Assembly: GCA_911728455.2 (NCBI GenBank)
Contig: OU452221.1
Location: forward strand, 3,562,290-3,626,289
Reading direction: 5' to 3'
Source of the DNA: Marthasterias glacialis
Taxonomy: Eukaryota; Echinodermata; Asteroidea; Forcipulatida; Asteriidae
Length of the DNA: 64,000 nucleotides
In this document: positions 40,901 to 46,043 of the stretch, in pieces
Numbering within the stretch: the stretch's first letter is position 1
Layout: the number at the start of each line of letters is the position of its first letter
Position numbers and translations under genes: made by a program
The notes under the pieces: generated by a model
What the model was told of the DNA's origin: nothing
Databases searched by the model: none
The model's input: the letters and a program-made list of their open reading frames with translations, nothing else

Positions 40901-41827
40901 TATAATCCCATGGTTCAAGCTTGTCTTGTGCAACCACTTAATCATCTGTCACACTGTGACAACTAAAACAAGATGGTGTCTGTAATTGTTTTAGCACCCA
41001 CGATGAATCCAAAGGGTACTTGAAACAAAACGTTAAGAAAAAGATTACGTTTAGCTTGAAAATACTTATCAACAAATTTCCTAGTGTTTAGGAATGATTA
41101 AACAGGTTACGGTTTTATTGTTTAACTACTTAACATACTTTTTAAAGTGTACACCATGCTCCTCGGTGAAGTTACAACAAGACCTTCCAAATCAAGATAT
41201 TCAGCCCATTCTCCTCTACACACACTTTAGTCTTCTTATGTCGCGGCGAGAGCACACTAGTCCAAACGTTCAAAACAGACCAGTCAGCTCTTTTCAGGGC
41301 AAACACTTCTTCCTAGAGCAGATTAAGACGTCATCATCCATTATTGGATGAATTCCTCCTCACGCAATTTCCATTCTCTTCTCCTGCTTGCTATTCAAGG
41401 CCATGTTGTCGTGTTTTTGTATGTTTGGATTTCGTCTCTCCATCTTCTCTTCTGTCTTCCTCTTCTTTTTTCATTTCTAGGTTGCCATTTGGTTAGTCTC
41501 TTGGTCCACCTGTTTTCATGTCTTCTTGACAAGTGTCCAGTCCATCTCCATTTCATTTCCTTGATCTTTTCCATGATGTCTTATGTCTGACTTTGTCACG
41601 AAGAGTTAGTCTGGGCATCCTCTTTTCCATATAGCTCCCAGATTAATACATTGTATACCAAAAAAAACCCCGAAAGTATCCACCTTAAACTCTCAACCCT
41701 TCTCTCTTTTTCAATCTGACAACAGCTTCTTGTGGTGTTGAGGACAAATGATGAAGGGAACCAAGAACCTCTGTGGTGTTTGCTGGCTGATGTGAAAGAT
41801 ACACTCTCCAGCGGCAATGCTTTGTAA
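3826..41827 (+). CDS. PLXN: Plexin A: complete 40-exon semaphorin receptor gene
   Basis: Plexins are single-pass receptors for semaphorins; the Sema ectodomain binds ligand and the cytoplasmic RasGAP-fold region acts on Rap-type GTPases and binds Rho-family GTPases. I traced 40 coding exons with consistent phase and GT-AG (one GC-AG) borders, totalling 5943 coding bases, about 1980 residues plus stop. This is close to the usual plexin length. Order: signal peptide, Sema, PSI1, PSI2, PSI3, IPT segments, transmembrane helix (about 1265-1287), GAP first half, Rho-binding domain, variable linker, GAP second half. I use the ATG at 3826 because the paralogue C starts there; an in-frame ATG at 3784 would add 14 residues before the signal peptide. 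The C-terminus (SSGNAL) lacks the PDZ-binding end of vertebrate plexin B. The A/B subfamily is not assigned. Two LTR elements lie in its introns. Confidence 0.9.
5080..5420 (+). repeat. Direct duplication inside intron 1 of plexin A
   Basis: A segment of roughly 180 bp occurs twice (about 5085-5225 and 5262-5415), each with atgttaggtatgatactgtt followed by a tctctgaagcaa-type and acacaattggt segment. The corresponding intron of plexin C (62230-62450) has one copy only, so the duplication is specific to A. The rest of intron 1 (4975-6050) shows nothing recognisable. Confidence 0.55.
6051..7103 (+). CDS. Plexin A exons 2-4: C-terminal Sema domain
   Basis: Exons are 6051-6159 (phase out 1), 6530-6618 (phase 0) and 6975-7103 (phase 0), giving residues 384-492. 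They encode the last Sema blades, ending in the plexin-typical [10 protein letters not shown] that precedes PSI1. Plexin C has the first two at identical lengths (63061-63169, 63544-63632) and the start of the third. Intron 2 carries a C-rich polypyrimidine tract (about 6240-6300), also present in C. The 3' 49 bases of exon 4 are the first unit of a tandem array that continues into intron 4. Confidence 0.85.
7055..7459 (+). repeat. Seven-unit tandem repeat spanning exon 4 end and splice donor
   Basis: Units start at 7055, 7113, 7171, 7226, 7284, 7342 and 7396, a 58-bp period with two units shortened by 3 and 4 bp. Each contains the last 49 bases of exon 4 (from caagattaatgatac to gaacaaaag) plus the donor gtacaataa. 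The first unit is the real exon end; the others lie in the intron as copies of exon edge plus donor. Because 58 is not a multiple of three, use of a later donor would shift the frame for most choices. Confidence 0.9.
7599..8081 (+). CDS. Plexin A exons 5-6: PSI domain 1
   Basis: Exons are 7599-7714 (phase out 2) and 7955-8081. They encode residues 493-573, including a cysteine-rich PSI module with [10 protein letters not shown] and CGWCTLQRQ followed by YSDC. PSI domains sit under the Sema propeller and set receptor geometry. The acceptor of exon 6 is a tandem gcagcag, so splicing three bases later is possible. The longer form fits the family cysteine spacing better. One of the usual PSI cysteines between WC and SDC is absent. 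Confidence 0.85.
8610..8963 (+). CDS. Plexin A exons 7-8: segment between PSI1 and PSI2
   Basis: Exons are 8610-8763 (phase out 1) and 8864-8963 (phase out 2), residues 574 to about 657. The sequence ([45 protein letters not shown]) is the beta-rich Ig-like region that follows PSI1 in plexins. Both exons are joined in frame with canonical splice sites. The long T run just before the exon 8 acceptor is a strong polypyrimidine tract. Confidence 0.82.
9223..9343 (+). CDS. Plexin A exon 9: PSI domain 2
   Basis: Residues about 658-698 read [16 protein letters not shown] and then FENKCTHV, a compact PSI module with the CxxC and CDWC cysteine pairs. The exon begins after the acceptor tttgcag and ends with aat/gtaaga, phase 0. 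It is one exon in this gene, as PSI modules often are. Intron 8 before it (8964-9222) shows nothing. Confidence 0.85.
9661..14735 (+). CDS. Plexin A exons 10-12: region between PSI2 and PSI3
   Basis: Exons are 9661-9795, 14412-14507 and 14627-14735, residues about 699 to 811. They encode [20 protein letters not shown] (the start of the second Ig-like unit), a CSFDIEGI segment with IVCDMK, and a [19 protein letters not shown] strand region leading into PSI3. Phases are 0, 0 and 1. Intron 10, between the first two exons, is 4.6 kb and full of repeats. Confidence 0.82.
11321..11945 (+). repeat. Five-unit 128/129-bp tandem array with ETS-like palindrome
   Basis: The gctact(tcc) motif recurs at 11338, 11466, 11595, 11724 and 11853. 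Units 1, 3 and 4 carry the near-perfect inverted repeat acttccggtttgaccggaag; unit 2 has a decayed right arm and unit 5 has lost it. Other shared parts are gaggtcac, the accttccctaac-type segment and gaatcatgttccta. Single relatives of the palindrome occur at 12065, 12511 and 13868. Confidence 0.85.
12062..12345 (+). repeat. Direct repeat copy 1 with CRE-like palindromes
   Basis: This block starts with caacttccggtttcaacc and includes aaggtcaa, ccattgtgcacttcaggagt, gatgacgtcatcatgacgtc (12232 onward), and ggttcaagtat. It aligns in order with 13864-14150. The TGACGTCA units are perfect palindromes of the CRE type; a regulatory role is not shown. Confidence 0.75.
13864..14150 (+). repeat. Direct repeat copy 2 with CRE-like palindromes
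   Basis: Second copy of the 12062 block in the same orientation, 1.8 kb away, with an intact ETS-like inverted repeat (acttccggtttgaaccggaa) at its start and gatgacgtcatgatgacgtc at about 14039. It is followed by a gaagaagaagaagaag run and an A-rich tract. Confidence 0.75.
15155..15336 (+). CDS. Plexin A exon 13: PSI domain 3
   Basis: Residues about 812-872 contain [25 protein letters not shown] and a final NCPDPIL, the third PSI module, directly followed in the protein by the IPT repeats. It enters at phase 1 after ttccacag and leaves at phase 0 with aag/gtgagt. Intron 13 after it is 7.7 kb because of the gypsy-type insertion. Confidence 0.85.
15479..15866 (+). repeat. 5' LTR of the gypsy-type element
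   Basis: 388 bp, TG...CA ends, same length as the 3' LTR at 22462-22849 with about eight mismatches. It contains an aataaag signal near its middle (about 15700) and an A/G-rich tract after it. Confidence 0.9.
15868..15886 (+). promoter_or_regulatory. Primer binding site, tRNA-Leu type
   Basis: One base after the LTR, tggtggcagcggtgggatt is complementary to the 3' end (AATCCCACCGCTGCCA plus CCA) of animal tRNA-Leu of the GGTAGCG group, as I recall that tRNA. The same site is used by the - strand element at 24810-27550. Confidence 0.7.
15940..16330 (+). repeat. Two short repeat families in the gypsy-type leader
   Basis: The motif ggcagtggttnataccgagc recurs about four times at 28- to 64-bp spacing (near 15935, 16002, 16062, 16121). 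From 16206 to 16330 there are about nine units of a 14-bp sequence, ccgcccggagccat with variants. The leader carries no gag-like sequence, so these may act in the RNA (packaging or dimer formation), which is speculation. Confidence 0.7.
16516..18264 (+). CDS. gag: Gag of the gypsy-type element
   Basis: The 582-residue open frame has a long polar, low-complexity N-terminal half, then a retrotransposon gag core beginning near residue 315 ([20 protein letters not shown], then [14 protein letters not shown]). This is followed by charged helices and a single CCHC zinc knuckle near the C-terminus ([14 protein letters not shown]). Gag forms the particle and binds RNA. It is intact, unlike pol. The pol frame that follows is in the -1 frame relative to gag, which would suit -1 frameshifting, but in this copy that frame meets a TGA near 18384 before the protease. 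Confidence 0.85.
   Translation: MSQKQLQENQMGTDGFSFNPGTFSREVTSTPGAPAVFHRSIPSTQTPVVPQYGQKVSKGPARFMEEPPHKMNETHGWHDSGVGFSVEQPRTRESQITQGVLRPEQNIWNGSRTLPFQTEEEGSKQTPPKAEILGAALLPRTTMFPDKVTQENECMGTSQVDPAGCLSNVGQDGYDLSRQASVSVLEPLKSFDQRLPYTMRIGSSSTVERLPYVRNHEIENDHEQEYGDSESVQTKISSQPTNHLHGEIKINQQDEQGVDKGHTNGLSTGLKEDQKDGIQKQPEVKQLTSPDKLMVLTTDKREGVKELKEKGSNGNTKRPIIKPDRYDGKGLWKPYLKHFEMCANINGWDDKDKCQYLAVLLTGSAQQTLGSLQVDLKDYKQPVKSLECRFDPSGRKELHRAQLRNRRQKPSESLVELAEEIRRLVDQVYSDLPEDSRDRMGRDHFLDTLYDGEIRTRIIQMRTGTLDEAVAAAVELEALYKAEKERRSSDLKKLRSATVEVIQVEKPPVEITSQGSSDVQRQLVDVMDQLRRVEKRLEEPRKGTWNNQKKLSMKNIKCHKCHNFGHMKANCPQMEAKDRGGS
18387..19253 (+). pseudogene. Protease region of pol, gypsy-type element
   Basis: An open frame with its first Met at 18426 carries the retroviral-type aspartic protease motif [15 protein letters not shown] and, further on, the partner hydrophobic LGLDFM. 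It continues into the linker before reverse transcriptase and then falls out of frame near 19200-19250. An upstream TGA near 18384 separates it from the gag overlap. I call it broken because it no longer connects to gag or to RT. Confidence 0.75.
19190..19515 (+). pseudogene. N-terminal fragment of reverse transcriptase
   Basis: The frame shows the entry region of a Ty3/gypsy RT ([37 protein letters not shown]). It stops being RT immediately after DYR. The catalytic palm with its YxDD motif and everything up to late RNase H are missing. The next bases (from about 19516) already encode RNase H. This is an internal deletion that removes the polymerase. Confidence 0.85.
19516..19979 (+). pseudogene. 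C-terminal RNase H and connector fragment
   Basis: In a different frame from the RT fragment, the sequence reads [19 protein letters not shown] and then [20 protein letters not shown] with NADAMSR, the typical end of gypsy RNase H and the start of the connector to integrase. The junction with RT lies near 19513-19521 and marks the deletion breakpoint. Confidence 0.8.
20041..21540 (+). pseudogene. Frameshifted integrase
   Basis: The zinc-binding (HHCC) part is seen in [20 protein letters not shown], then an in-frame TGA near 20227, then CLECARQ. The core has [14 protein letters not shown] and, after a frameshift near 20430, [11 protein letters not shown] with [13 protein letters not shown] further shift near 20600-20655 leads to the open C-terminal part (20656 onward: [20 protein letters not shown], the SH3-like segment with [11 protein letters not shown] and VHTNLLKPF), ending in an acidic tail. 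The three catalytic acidic positions lie in more than one frame, so the enzyme is dead here. Confidence 0.85.
21570..22136 (+). CDS. Zinc-finger ORF before the 3' LTR of the gypsy-type element
   Basis: The 188-residue frame overlaps the end of the integrase frame by about 97 bp in another phase. It starts with an Arg/Ser-rich basic stretch ([15 protein letters not shown]), then two C2H2 fingers: [17 protein letters not shown] followed by EEQH, and [17 protein letters not shown] followed by QFSH. The rest is a Pro-rich linker and a short helical C-terminus ([20 protein letters not shown]). It occupies the position where some elements carry env, but has no signal peptide or membrane segment. 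It is intact although pol is not. A related finger occurs in the element at 24810-27550. Function is unknown; nucleic-acid binding is inferred from the fingers. Confidence 0.8.
   Translation: MGRSRSRSPRDRRPRENKCSECQKEFSNSANLRRHMEEQHRRKEMKCPYCSLTFGRKHDLDGHWQFSHREDSKSTQKAETSQNPEVPKTPGRNLMDDMVSLEPGSVERRIVNDFHSPPPVRREPVIPTVPPSLSFIPIERRPATETKDESVQTDPSKSRVVERTVKEILDGDGKAVLRLVHDRFLNSA
22137..22447 (+). other. 3' untranslated part of the gypsy-type element
   Basis: AT-rich, with several poly-A and poly-T runs and no reading frame. It lies between the zinc-finger stop codon and the purine tract. Confidence 0.6.
22448..22461 (+). promoter_or_regulatory. Polypurine tract of the gypsy-type element
   Basis: aaaggaggggatag immediately precedes the 3' LTR, the expected primer for plus-strand synthesis. 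Confidence 0.75.
22462..22849 (+). repeat. 3' LTR of the gypsy-type element
   Basis: 388 bp, colinear with 15479-15866, ending GTTACA and followed by the target duplication ATAG. Confidence 0.9.
23070..23722 (+). CDS. Plexin A exons 14-15: IPT domain 1
   Basis: Exons are 23070-23224 (phase out 2) and 23605-23722 (phase 0), residues 873-963. The sequence [20 protein letters not shown] is the classic IPT/TIG start (pathological P..GP..GGT type), followed by a cysteine in [10 protein letters not shown] and a closing strand VNFEYR. IPT repeats form the stalk between the PSI domains and the membrane. Confidence 0.85.
24249..24740 (+). CDS. Plexin A exons 16-17: IPT domain 2
   Basis: Exons are 24249-24385 and 24576-24740, residues 964-1064 approximately. 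[20 protein letters not shown] is a textbook IPT start. DKACIITR and AVCTSKGEVG carry the paired cysteines, and [20 protein letters not shown] begins the next repeat. The intron between them opens with GC rather than GT (acaag/gcaagt). Both exons leave at phase 2. Confidence 0.87.
24810..25065 (-). repeat. 3' LTR of the - strand element
   Basis: 256 bp, matching 27295-27550 with few differences (for example gagctttatt against gaggtttatt, and gatcggc against gattggt). In sense orientation it is the downstream LTR, next to the purine tract at 25066-25079. Confidence 0.88.
24958..25875 (-). CDS. Zinc-finger ORF before the 3' LTR of the - strand element
   Basis: The 305-residue frame has an Arg-rich N-terminus, then two zinc-finger-like units: [20 protein letters not shown] followed by Cys (C2HC spacing), and [20 protein letters not shown] followed by Cys. 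The first matches the finger of the gypsy-type element's 188-residue protein in the EF..S.N.RRH signature. A Pro/Gly-rich region follows, with a two-fold duplicated EPRPTSQSQ stretch and one hydrophobic segment ([16 protein letters not shown]). The last part is read from the LTR. Nucleic-acid binding is inferred; function is unknown. Confidence 0.7.
   Translation of the reverse strand: MDQLRTTPMCERRDGDNRVGAGTGGAPAERDRRMHFPRRVRRVTCIHCGREFNSSSNMRRHRRTSCGVLHPERPFPCTHGCGLHFYRKYVRDCHVRGCGRKPAFVNHVGIQDMGPDSRTGQSNCRGAGDRLEMQPPGSSGPPWGPRHPERSDGEDHAHLEPSPTPSRRGDLTSETVSNGGTPAPKMPYQHPLGELGAEQSADGGAALEPRPTSQSQEPRPTSQSQDPCLFLICLIVSFSYSCCEGVVFQVGPVMVFADCCEDKQSSRRGQCNIHADQPAEGASTAPRWSHPLAGPPAGRSGNPLA
25860..26790 (-). 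repeat. 42-bp tandem array, 22 units, with paired arms
   Basis: On the + strand each unit begins tgcggagc and most contain a matching ggctccgc or agctccgc arm about eight bases further on, for example gcggagcc gatccaca ggctccgc. Units with agct on the left usually have agct on the right, and agcc units have ggct. The unit at 26113 has a paired change in both arms (gcag and ctgc). Two units (about 26323 and 26743) are a different variant without the hairpin. The array is open in several frames because 42 is a multiple of three. Confidence 0.88.
25957..27138 (-). CDS. Repeat-protein ORF in gag position of the - strand element
   Basis: A 393-residue frame starting 156 bp inside the 5' LTR. After about 130 non-repeated residues it becomes a 14-residue repeat of the form [14 protein letters not shown] or [14 protein letters not shown], about twenty times. 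No gag core, zinc knuckle or other known domain is recognised. It may be a real structural protein or simply a frame kept open by the 42-bp array; other frames of the array are also open, so confidence in translation is limited. Confidence 0.45.
   Translation of the reverse strand: MDELSLFLRGETVTSTLGQPLVLREGSVTSASGQAGAGGSERYLTEPLWFSPRCTDTRRTEGSERHLTESFRLPPQSTPEARGGLGWSHTEPTFYSPWYSLRNIRKRLFSEPCDPCPQHAQGIGGVLPSELRTVQVIGAEPVDRLRTVQVNGAEPVGQLRTVQVNGAEPVGQLRTEQHNGAELLNELRTVQHNGVELLNELRTAQVNGGELLNELRTAQVNGAELLNELRNAQVNGAELLNELRTVQVNGAEPVNQLRTAQGIGGVLPSELRTVQVNGAEPVDRLRTVQVNGAEPVDWLHTVQVDGAEPVDRLCTLQVDGAEPVNQLRTGQVHAAESVDWPCTGHVRGAEPGNWLRTEQVHAAEPVDWLRTGHVRSAEPEDRFRTGRGQAAEP
27276..27293 (-). promoter_or_regulatory. 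Primer binding site of the - strand element, tRNA-Leu type
   Basis: Read on the - strand, tggtggcagcggtgggat begins one base after the LTR, identical over 18 bases to the primer site of the gypsy-type element at 15868. Confidence 0.7.
27295..27550 (-). repeat. 5' LTR of the - strand element
   Basis: 256 bp with TGTAAC on the + strand left edge and GTTACA at the right, followed by target duplication ATAT. Confidence 0.88.
27720..27860 (+). repeat. Dispersed repeat, copy 1
   Basis: The segment with ctgttcccaaaagctccttg, gggttactaaaaggtggaa and tttttgtcaacattgagatt aligns with 32490-32640, which lies in intron 22 of the same gene. Family not identified. Confidence 0.55.
28191..28227 (+). other. 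Hammerhead-like / Penelope-type motif fragment
   Basis: cctgaaactgactagagcag followed by gcttgtcgaaactttgag resembles the CTGAnGA...stem...CGAAAC core arrangement known from hammerhead motifs in Penelope-like elements, but the CTGAtGA box is altered. It is most likely a decayed repeat end. The rest of intron 17 right of the LTR element (27551-28601) shows little else. Confidence 0.25.
28602..29636 (+). CDS. Plexin A exons 18-19: IPT domain 3
   Basis: Exons are 28602-28728 (entry phase 2, exit 0) and 29400-29636, residues about 1065-1185. [20 protein letters not shown] is the third IPT repeat. [11 protein letters not shown] and [14 protein letters not shown] continue it. [20 protein letters not shown] leads into the fourth repeat, as in other plexins. 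Intron 18 (28729-29399) holds no recognisable feature. Confidence 0.85.
30001..30177 (+). CDS. Plexin A exon 20: IPT domain 4
   Basis: Residues 1186-1244 ([20 protein letters not shown], then [20 protein letters not shown]) match the IPT4 strand pattern in which the family has VGxxxC and a second cysteine. It ends gtctgg/gtaagt, phase 0. The frame stays open past the donor for 45 codons into the first intronic copy of the exon edge, so an unspliced form would end at about 30310. Confidence 0.83.
30103..31078 (+). repeat. Seven degenerate copies of the exon 20 end and donor
   Basis: A roughly 100-bp unit made of the last 75 bases of exon 20 plus about 27 bases of intron recurs at about 30206, 30305, 30672, 30775, 30877 and 30976. 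Shared marks are acctgagaaacaaccatc, aggacttcttgggtcaagac and ggtctgggtaagtcttaaga. Copies 1 and 2 keep a good donor (ctgggtaagt, attggtaagt); later ones decay. Between copies 2 and 3 is a foreign insertion (about 30390-30650). Confidence 0.87.
30588..30624 (+). other. Hammerhead-like / Penelope-type motif fragment
   Basis: Within the segment separating two exon-edge copies, tttgagaaagactctgctag followed by ggtcaaaacgtgaggcc resembles the conserved stem flanked by GAAG and CGAAACGT seen at Penelope-like element ends. It is decayed and the assignment is tentative. Confidence 0.25.
31127..31334 (+). CDS. Plexin A exon 21: juxtamembrane and transmembrane helix
   Basis: Residues 1245-1313. After an extracellular [12 protein letters not shown] comes a single hydrophobic helix (about 1265-1287, [20 protein letters not shown] then IIVL) and a basic stop-transfer NRLYR. 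The start of the intracellular juxtamembrane helix ([12 protein letters not shown]) follows. The donor aaag/gttaga is weak but gives the correct phase (1) into exon 22. Intron 21 (31335-31852) shows nothing. Confidence 0.87.
31853..34471 (+). CDS. Plexin A exons 22-26: first half of the RasGAP domain
   Basis: Exons are 31853-31995, 32831-32961, 33214-33279, 33790-33864 and 34405-34471, residues about 1314-1474. The order is the juxtamembrane segment with [20 protein letters not shown], then [60 protein letters not shown] and [20 protein letters not shown]. All match the plexin GAP core in order. At the exon 25/26 junction the family's LLLRR becomes LLLFSK (Ser1451, Lys1452), so the two catalytic arginines are not present. 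Confidence 0.85.
32490..32640 (+). repeat. Dispersed repeat, copy 2
   Basis: Matches 27720-27860 in the same orientation (ttcccgaaaagctccttg, gggttactaaaagttggaa, ttttgtcagcaatgactc). It lies in intron 22 (31996-32830), which otherwise shows nothing recognisable. Confidence 0.55.
34667..35706 (+). CDS. Plexin A exons 27-30: Rho GTPase-binding domain
   Basis: Exons are 34667-34813, 34902-35055, 35341-35441 and 35613-35706, residues 1475 to about 1639. They encode [20 protein letters not shown], then the ubiquitin-like fold with [48 protein letters not shown] and [13 protein letters not shown]. In plexins this insert binds Rac, Rnd or related GTPases and links them to GAP control. Every junction preserves the frame. 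Confidence 0.87.
35962..38156 (+). CDS. Plexin A exons 31-35: variable linker before second GAP half
   Basis: Exons are 35962-36017, 36882-36998, 37471-37519, 37776-37834 and 38022-38156, residues about 1640-1778. Most of the sequence (for example [52 protein letters not shown]) is not conserved, but the WHL triplet and the following basic stretch occupy the same place in other plexins. Support here is splice sites plus phase, so single exon borders are less certain than elsewhere. Exon 35 has extra Arg/Lys-rich sequence ([19 protein letters not shown]). Introns between them show only a CT run near 36825. Confidence 0.65.
38352..41827 (+). CDS. Plexin A exons 36-40: second half of the RasGAP domain and C-terminus
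   Basis: Exons are 38352-38515, 39925-40072, 40405-40545, 40715-40768 and 41726-41827 (stop TAA at 41825). Residues 1779-1980 read [70 protein letters not shown] and a C-terminal DTLSSGNAL. The LPLRFW motif keeps the third GAP arginine (Arg1837). The last intron (40769-41725) shows nothing recognisable. Confidence 0.87.
38523..39330 (+). repeat. AACCAAAGC-type tandem array in intron 36
   Basis: About 800 bp of 9- and 10-base units (agcaaccaa, agcaaccaaa) with interspersed agcagccaa and agaaaccaa variants. The + strand has almost no T over most of its length, so all frames on both strands are open for long stretches; those frames are not genes. It starts seven bases after the exon 36 donor. 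Beyond it (39331-39924) is a segment with gggccaatcaaaagctccat near 39447 that recurs at 42268. Confidence 0.92.
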
Positions 41828-41896
41828 TATTGCCCCTAAGGTTTAATTTAGGTTTTCCCAGTCAAGTTCAGCAACAAGTAATTTAATTCTGTAAAA

Positions 41897-41918
41897 AATA
41901 AAAAATAAAATAAAATAA
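41897..41918 (+). terminator. Probable polyadenylation signals of plexin A
   Basis: Several overlapping AATAAA/ATAAAA motifs lie 70-90 bp after the stop codon in an A-rich run. The exact cleavage site cannot be read from sequence. Confidence 0.5.
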
Positions 41919-41919
41919 G

Positions 41920-44900
41920 AGGATGTAGTATCCTTTAAGACAGGGCGTCTTTAAGACAGCCTGCCTACCCATATATTATGGCTGTGCGTCATGGGTCATT
42001 ACCAACCCCTTGCCGCATGTCTCAACAGATATCACACAAACTGCATCCGGATAGTACTCGGCATAAAACGTCTTGACAAGATTAGCATACCAACACCGAG
42101 TTGTACAATATCAGCCAGCAAAATCCATCAATAGATACCATCCAAAATCGCCAACCCGGAGGGTTTGGACACATTCTATGCAAACCTACTGACGAGCCAC
42201 TTATCTATGCTCCTATACTCCCCATCTCATGGTGGACGCAGACAAGGTCGTCAGCGCCTACTATTAGGGCCAATCAAAAGCTCCATATCAGTAGTAACTA
42301 GTAAGTAGGATGGTCTGGTTTCTCTGCCGGACATTCAGAGACTAGCACAACACAGAAAATAATGGGGAAAGCTTGTTACCGCCTGCTGTGCAGTCGACTG
42401 ATGATGACAATTATCCTTAAGATAGATGACGTGCATAAACTGATGATTAATGTTTCTACAAATAGTTATGATATTGGTCAATTATTCTACTCAGAGCGCT
42501 CTTTAGTTTTGTATACATTTTAATTTAAAACAAAAATAATAAGGTATAATCTTTTTACCACTTTTACTATTAAAATAATGTGTTTTTTGTCTTTTGCAAA
42601 ACTGTGATTGTAAACTTGCACTTGTGAGGGTGAAACTCTTTATTAAATCATTTAGTTTGTCTATAAATACGTATTCAACTGAATGATTTATAATACCCAG
42701 ATAATTTTTTTTCATGAATGCTTGTCATTGTCTTAAAGACGCTAATTAGAAAAATACACCGTAATTTGACAATATTGTTATAATGTTTAATAAGAGGTAG
42801 TGGGACTTCTGCTGAAAGTTACAAGCTCAAACAGCGCCCTCACTGAAGTGAACGGAAGCCCTATCATTGGATGAGAGTATTGTGCTTGACGCATACGTAC
42901 ATGCACGTTTCCATTTCTTTACCCAAGCGATGCCAGGGTGGTTATAAATCTGTAGATGGAAGGGCTTGGTCCGTTTCTCTAGAACTTAGGTCAGAAATAA
43001 AAGTAAATTTCAAAAATTGTTTTGTATAAATATTTTTAAGTGGATATTCTTTTGCTGTTCTCAACTCTTAACGAAGAGGGCGCTAAACTAATTGACTGTA
43101 CAGATTTCTTACTAGAGCTAGCTCTGGCTAGCGTTAATGGCAACATTTATTTTCCCGCGGCAACCACAAGTCCTGGCTTACGGTAACAAACCTTGCAAAT
43201 TTTAGGTCTTGACAGGACCTTGAGATACTATCGGGACAACTATTGTTACAATATTGGAACCGTGACGACATATAACAAAAGACATTAAGTCATCTTTAAT
43301 TGTTTATTTTGTTTTAGCCGAAACCCCCGTGTTTGTTTTTGCTACGAACACAATTATAGTTATTATTTGTATTATTGTCTACCAATAAAAAAAAAAAAAT
43401 AAAATAAATAACCTACGTGTATTTTTGTTAAAACTTAAACCACGATAACATAGTATCGATAAATGGTCAATCCAGCAGTGATGTATAGTTGAGAATACAT
43501 TAAACTTAATACCCCCAAATCGGTAGTGGGACCTACACCAACTACAACAATTTCCCGAAAAGGGTAAGATATTAGGAGTATGGAGATCGTTTGGAATGAC
43601 CGGTATCGGACCAAAAACATTGTAATGGGGTGGGGGCAAGGTTCCTAATATTTTTTTATGCGTCAAACTCTGCACAACACAAAACTCAAGTTTACAATTA
43701 ACCCTTTCTGATGACTGCTGTCGTTGCTGCTCTTCCCAGTCTCAATTTTTGGGTATCGAATATAAACAAGGGAAAGCGACACATCACCGCTTAAATGACT
43801 GTGTATCGATACTAATGTGGTAATCAAAGTTTTGTGGATACAGTTTCCCATTATACAATTGACTGTTATCTGTTGTGACGTGGTCCATGCTGTTTTGGAC
43901 ACCCGAGGGGGCAGATGGCACACGAGGCGAAACCGAAGGGACAGATGGCACACGAAGCGAAGCGAGGGTGCCATCGGCAGGACCACATCGCAGCAGACAA
44001 CAATTGTTTTGTTATACCGTGGTATTAGATTGCAGGATTATTAAAAAGGCCCATACTGACATAGTTTGCGGACGACAATATTCAATTCTACAAAAGCACG
44101 GAGATTGATCGATTACCAATTTTTTATCAACCAAATGTATCAAAAACTGGTCCCTATCGCGAGCATGATATCGAAAGTACAGTAGCGTGCATAGTACCAG
44201 TGGTTGTAAGTAACCTCTTTTTAATGGGGACGATGAAATAATGTTCAGAGAACGATCTGGTAATGGACGCGAGCGATACGACCATATAGTAATATATAAC
44301 TCAATGGATACGACTTACCTTTTTCTCGGGTGTTCTGCGAACTTCAAAGTACGTATCAATGGGGACGGTAAAATGAATTTTCTGAGGACGATCTAGGTAC
44401 TGGACCCAGCAACATCACTTTTTTTGGGAAGACATTAAAGTTTTGTATTATGTCGTGATTGGTTCTTGACCAATAAAAATTCACAATCTAATACCATGGT
44501 ATAACAATGTTATGATGTGAACAGAAAACAGAGGGCGCTATTCCACTTTAATGGTGGCGCGCACTTATACAGTTGTAGAGAGTCGTGGTTGGGCTTTATT
44601 GATGTGGAGTTATTTCGTAAGAAGTATTTATATCCCACCATCATGGTTGCCTGTTGGTTATAAATAATTATTTAGTATGTCTTCACACAATTATCATTTA
44701 ATATTTACTTCATATCCAGGGAGATTTCTAATTGAAATAATTGTATAGCATATGAATAGTCACCAGGTTAGGCGGTCGGACCTATATATTGTTCTCCTTG
44801 GGACGGTTTGCAAACTGAACAAAACAGAGTGATCACTATCAGTTAAAACCCTTATTTCGAAGGATTGAGACCACAAAAGACTGTCTGTATATTAAGCAAG

Positions 44901-45830
44901 AGAATTTGCTGAAGGATCGGTTGGTATGTACAGTTTTATTTGACTTACATTTTGTGTAATTTTAGGTTAACTGATAGGGTGCTAAAATAACGCAAGTTTG
45001 ATTTTGCAGTGTGGATTAGAGGGCTGGTTATGTACATTGTTGGTGCACCGGCAAAACATGTAGCTGCACTAACCATTGGCAATGTGGGCGGTCGGACCTA
45101 TATATTGTTTGGTTCTCCTTGGAACGGTTGTGATTGTGAGTGTGAAATCGATACATTTATTTTGCATTCCTGTCAACCAAAAATGTTCTAATATTAAATT
45201 TGTGTAACAGATTTTTCTTGGAAAAGATAAATTAAAACACAGTAGTGACAAAAAAAGCTGAGTGAGCAACCCTACCCAAACAGAGGTGTGCCCATCTAAA
45301 TTAAATAAAACACTATACTAAATCGTGGTTTAAGTTTAATAAAATTCACATACGGAAGTAAATTTTGTAAATAAAACTTGATAGATCATCAGGCAAGTCT
45401 GTTTCTGTTGTCTGAGTTGTGTATCATTAAGGCGTATTACCAAAAATTTGAGAGAACTGTTCAACTTTTATGAAAGGGTTTTTTTTTGTGTGCATTGTCC
45501 GTGGCATATAGGCAACAGTTTTTGTATGTCTTTCTTTATGAAACAGCAACATCTGTTAAAATTAATTGAGAGAAAACATTCTTAAAGTATTTTTTCAGCA
45601 AAAATTGGTCCATTCAATTTAGAGAGAAGTTCTCGTCAAAAGACAGGGCTTTGTATAAAGTAGGTCTACCTACACCCTGTCCGACTTTCATGGGAATCGG
45701 AACTTACATCATTCCAACTTAACAAGGCAATAATTAAATTGTTTATTAGTTTAGTTTCTTTTGCGAGCTATCTTTTTTACAATGTTGACTACTTATTCTC
45801 TGTGTACTTTGCAGAGGCTGCTGATGATAG
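41920..45830 (+). other. Intergenic region between plexin A and remnant B
   Basis: I see no gene. There is a short repeat shared with intron 36 (42268-42300), a pair of similar segments with ggcggtcggacctatatatt at about 44771 and 45087, a three-fold cagatggcacacgag-like motif at 43910-43960, and AT-rich unique sequence. Short open frames have no recognisable product. Confidence 0.5.
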
Positions 45831-46043
45831 TATGCGACGAACCTACCCATTTTGGACAGGTTTCATCTTCAGTTGAGTAAATTTCTTCGTGTGCGCTGTC
45901 CGTCCAAGTATCGTGTCTCTCATCATACCGTGCCTGAACCTTCAATTTTGTAAGTTAAGTTTGCATTTAACTTTAAGGAAGAGGAGGCAAAGAAGAAGAC
46001 AAATATCCAGTGTCACCTGCCTCTGCAAGGAACAATGTACACT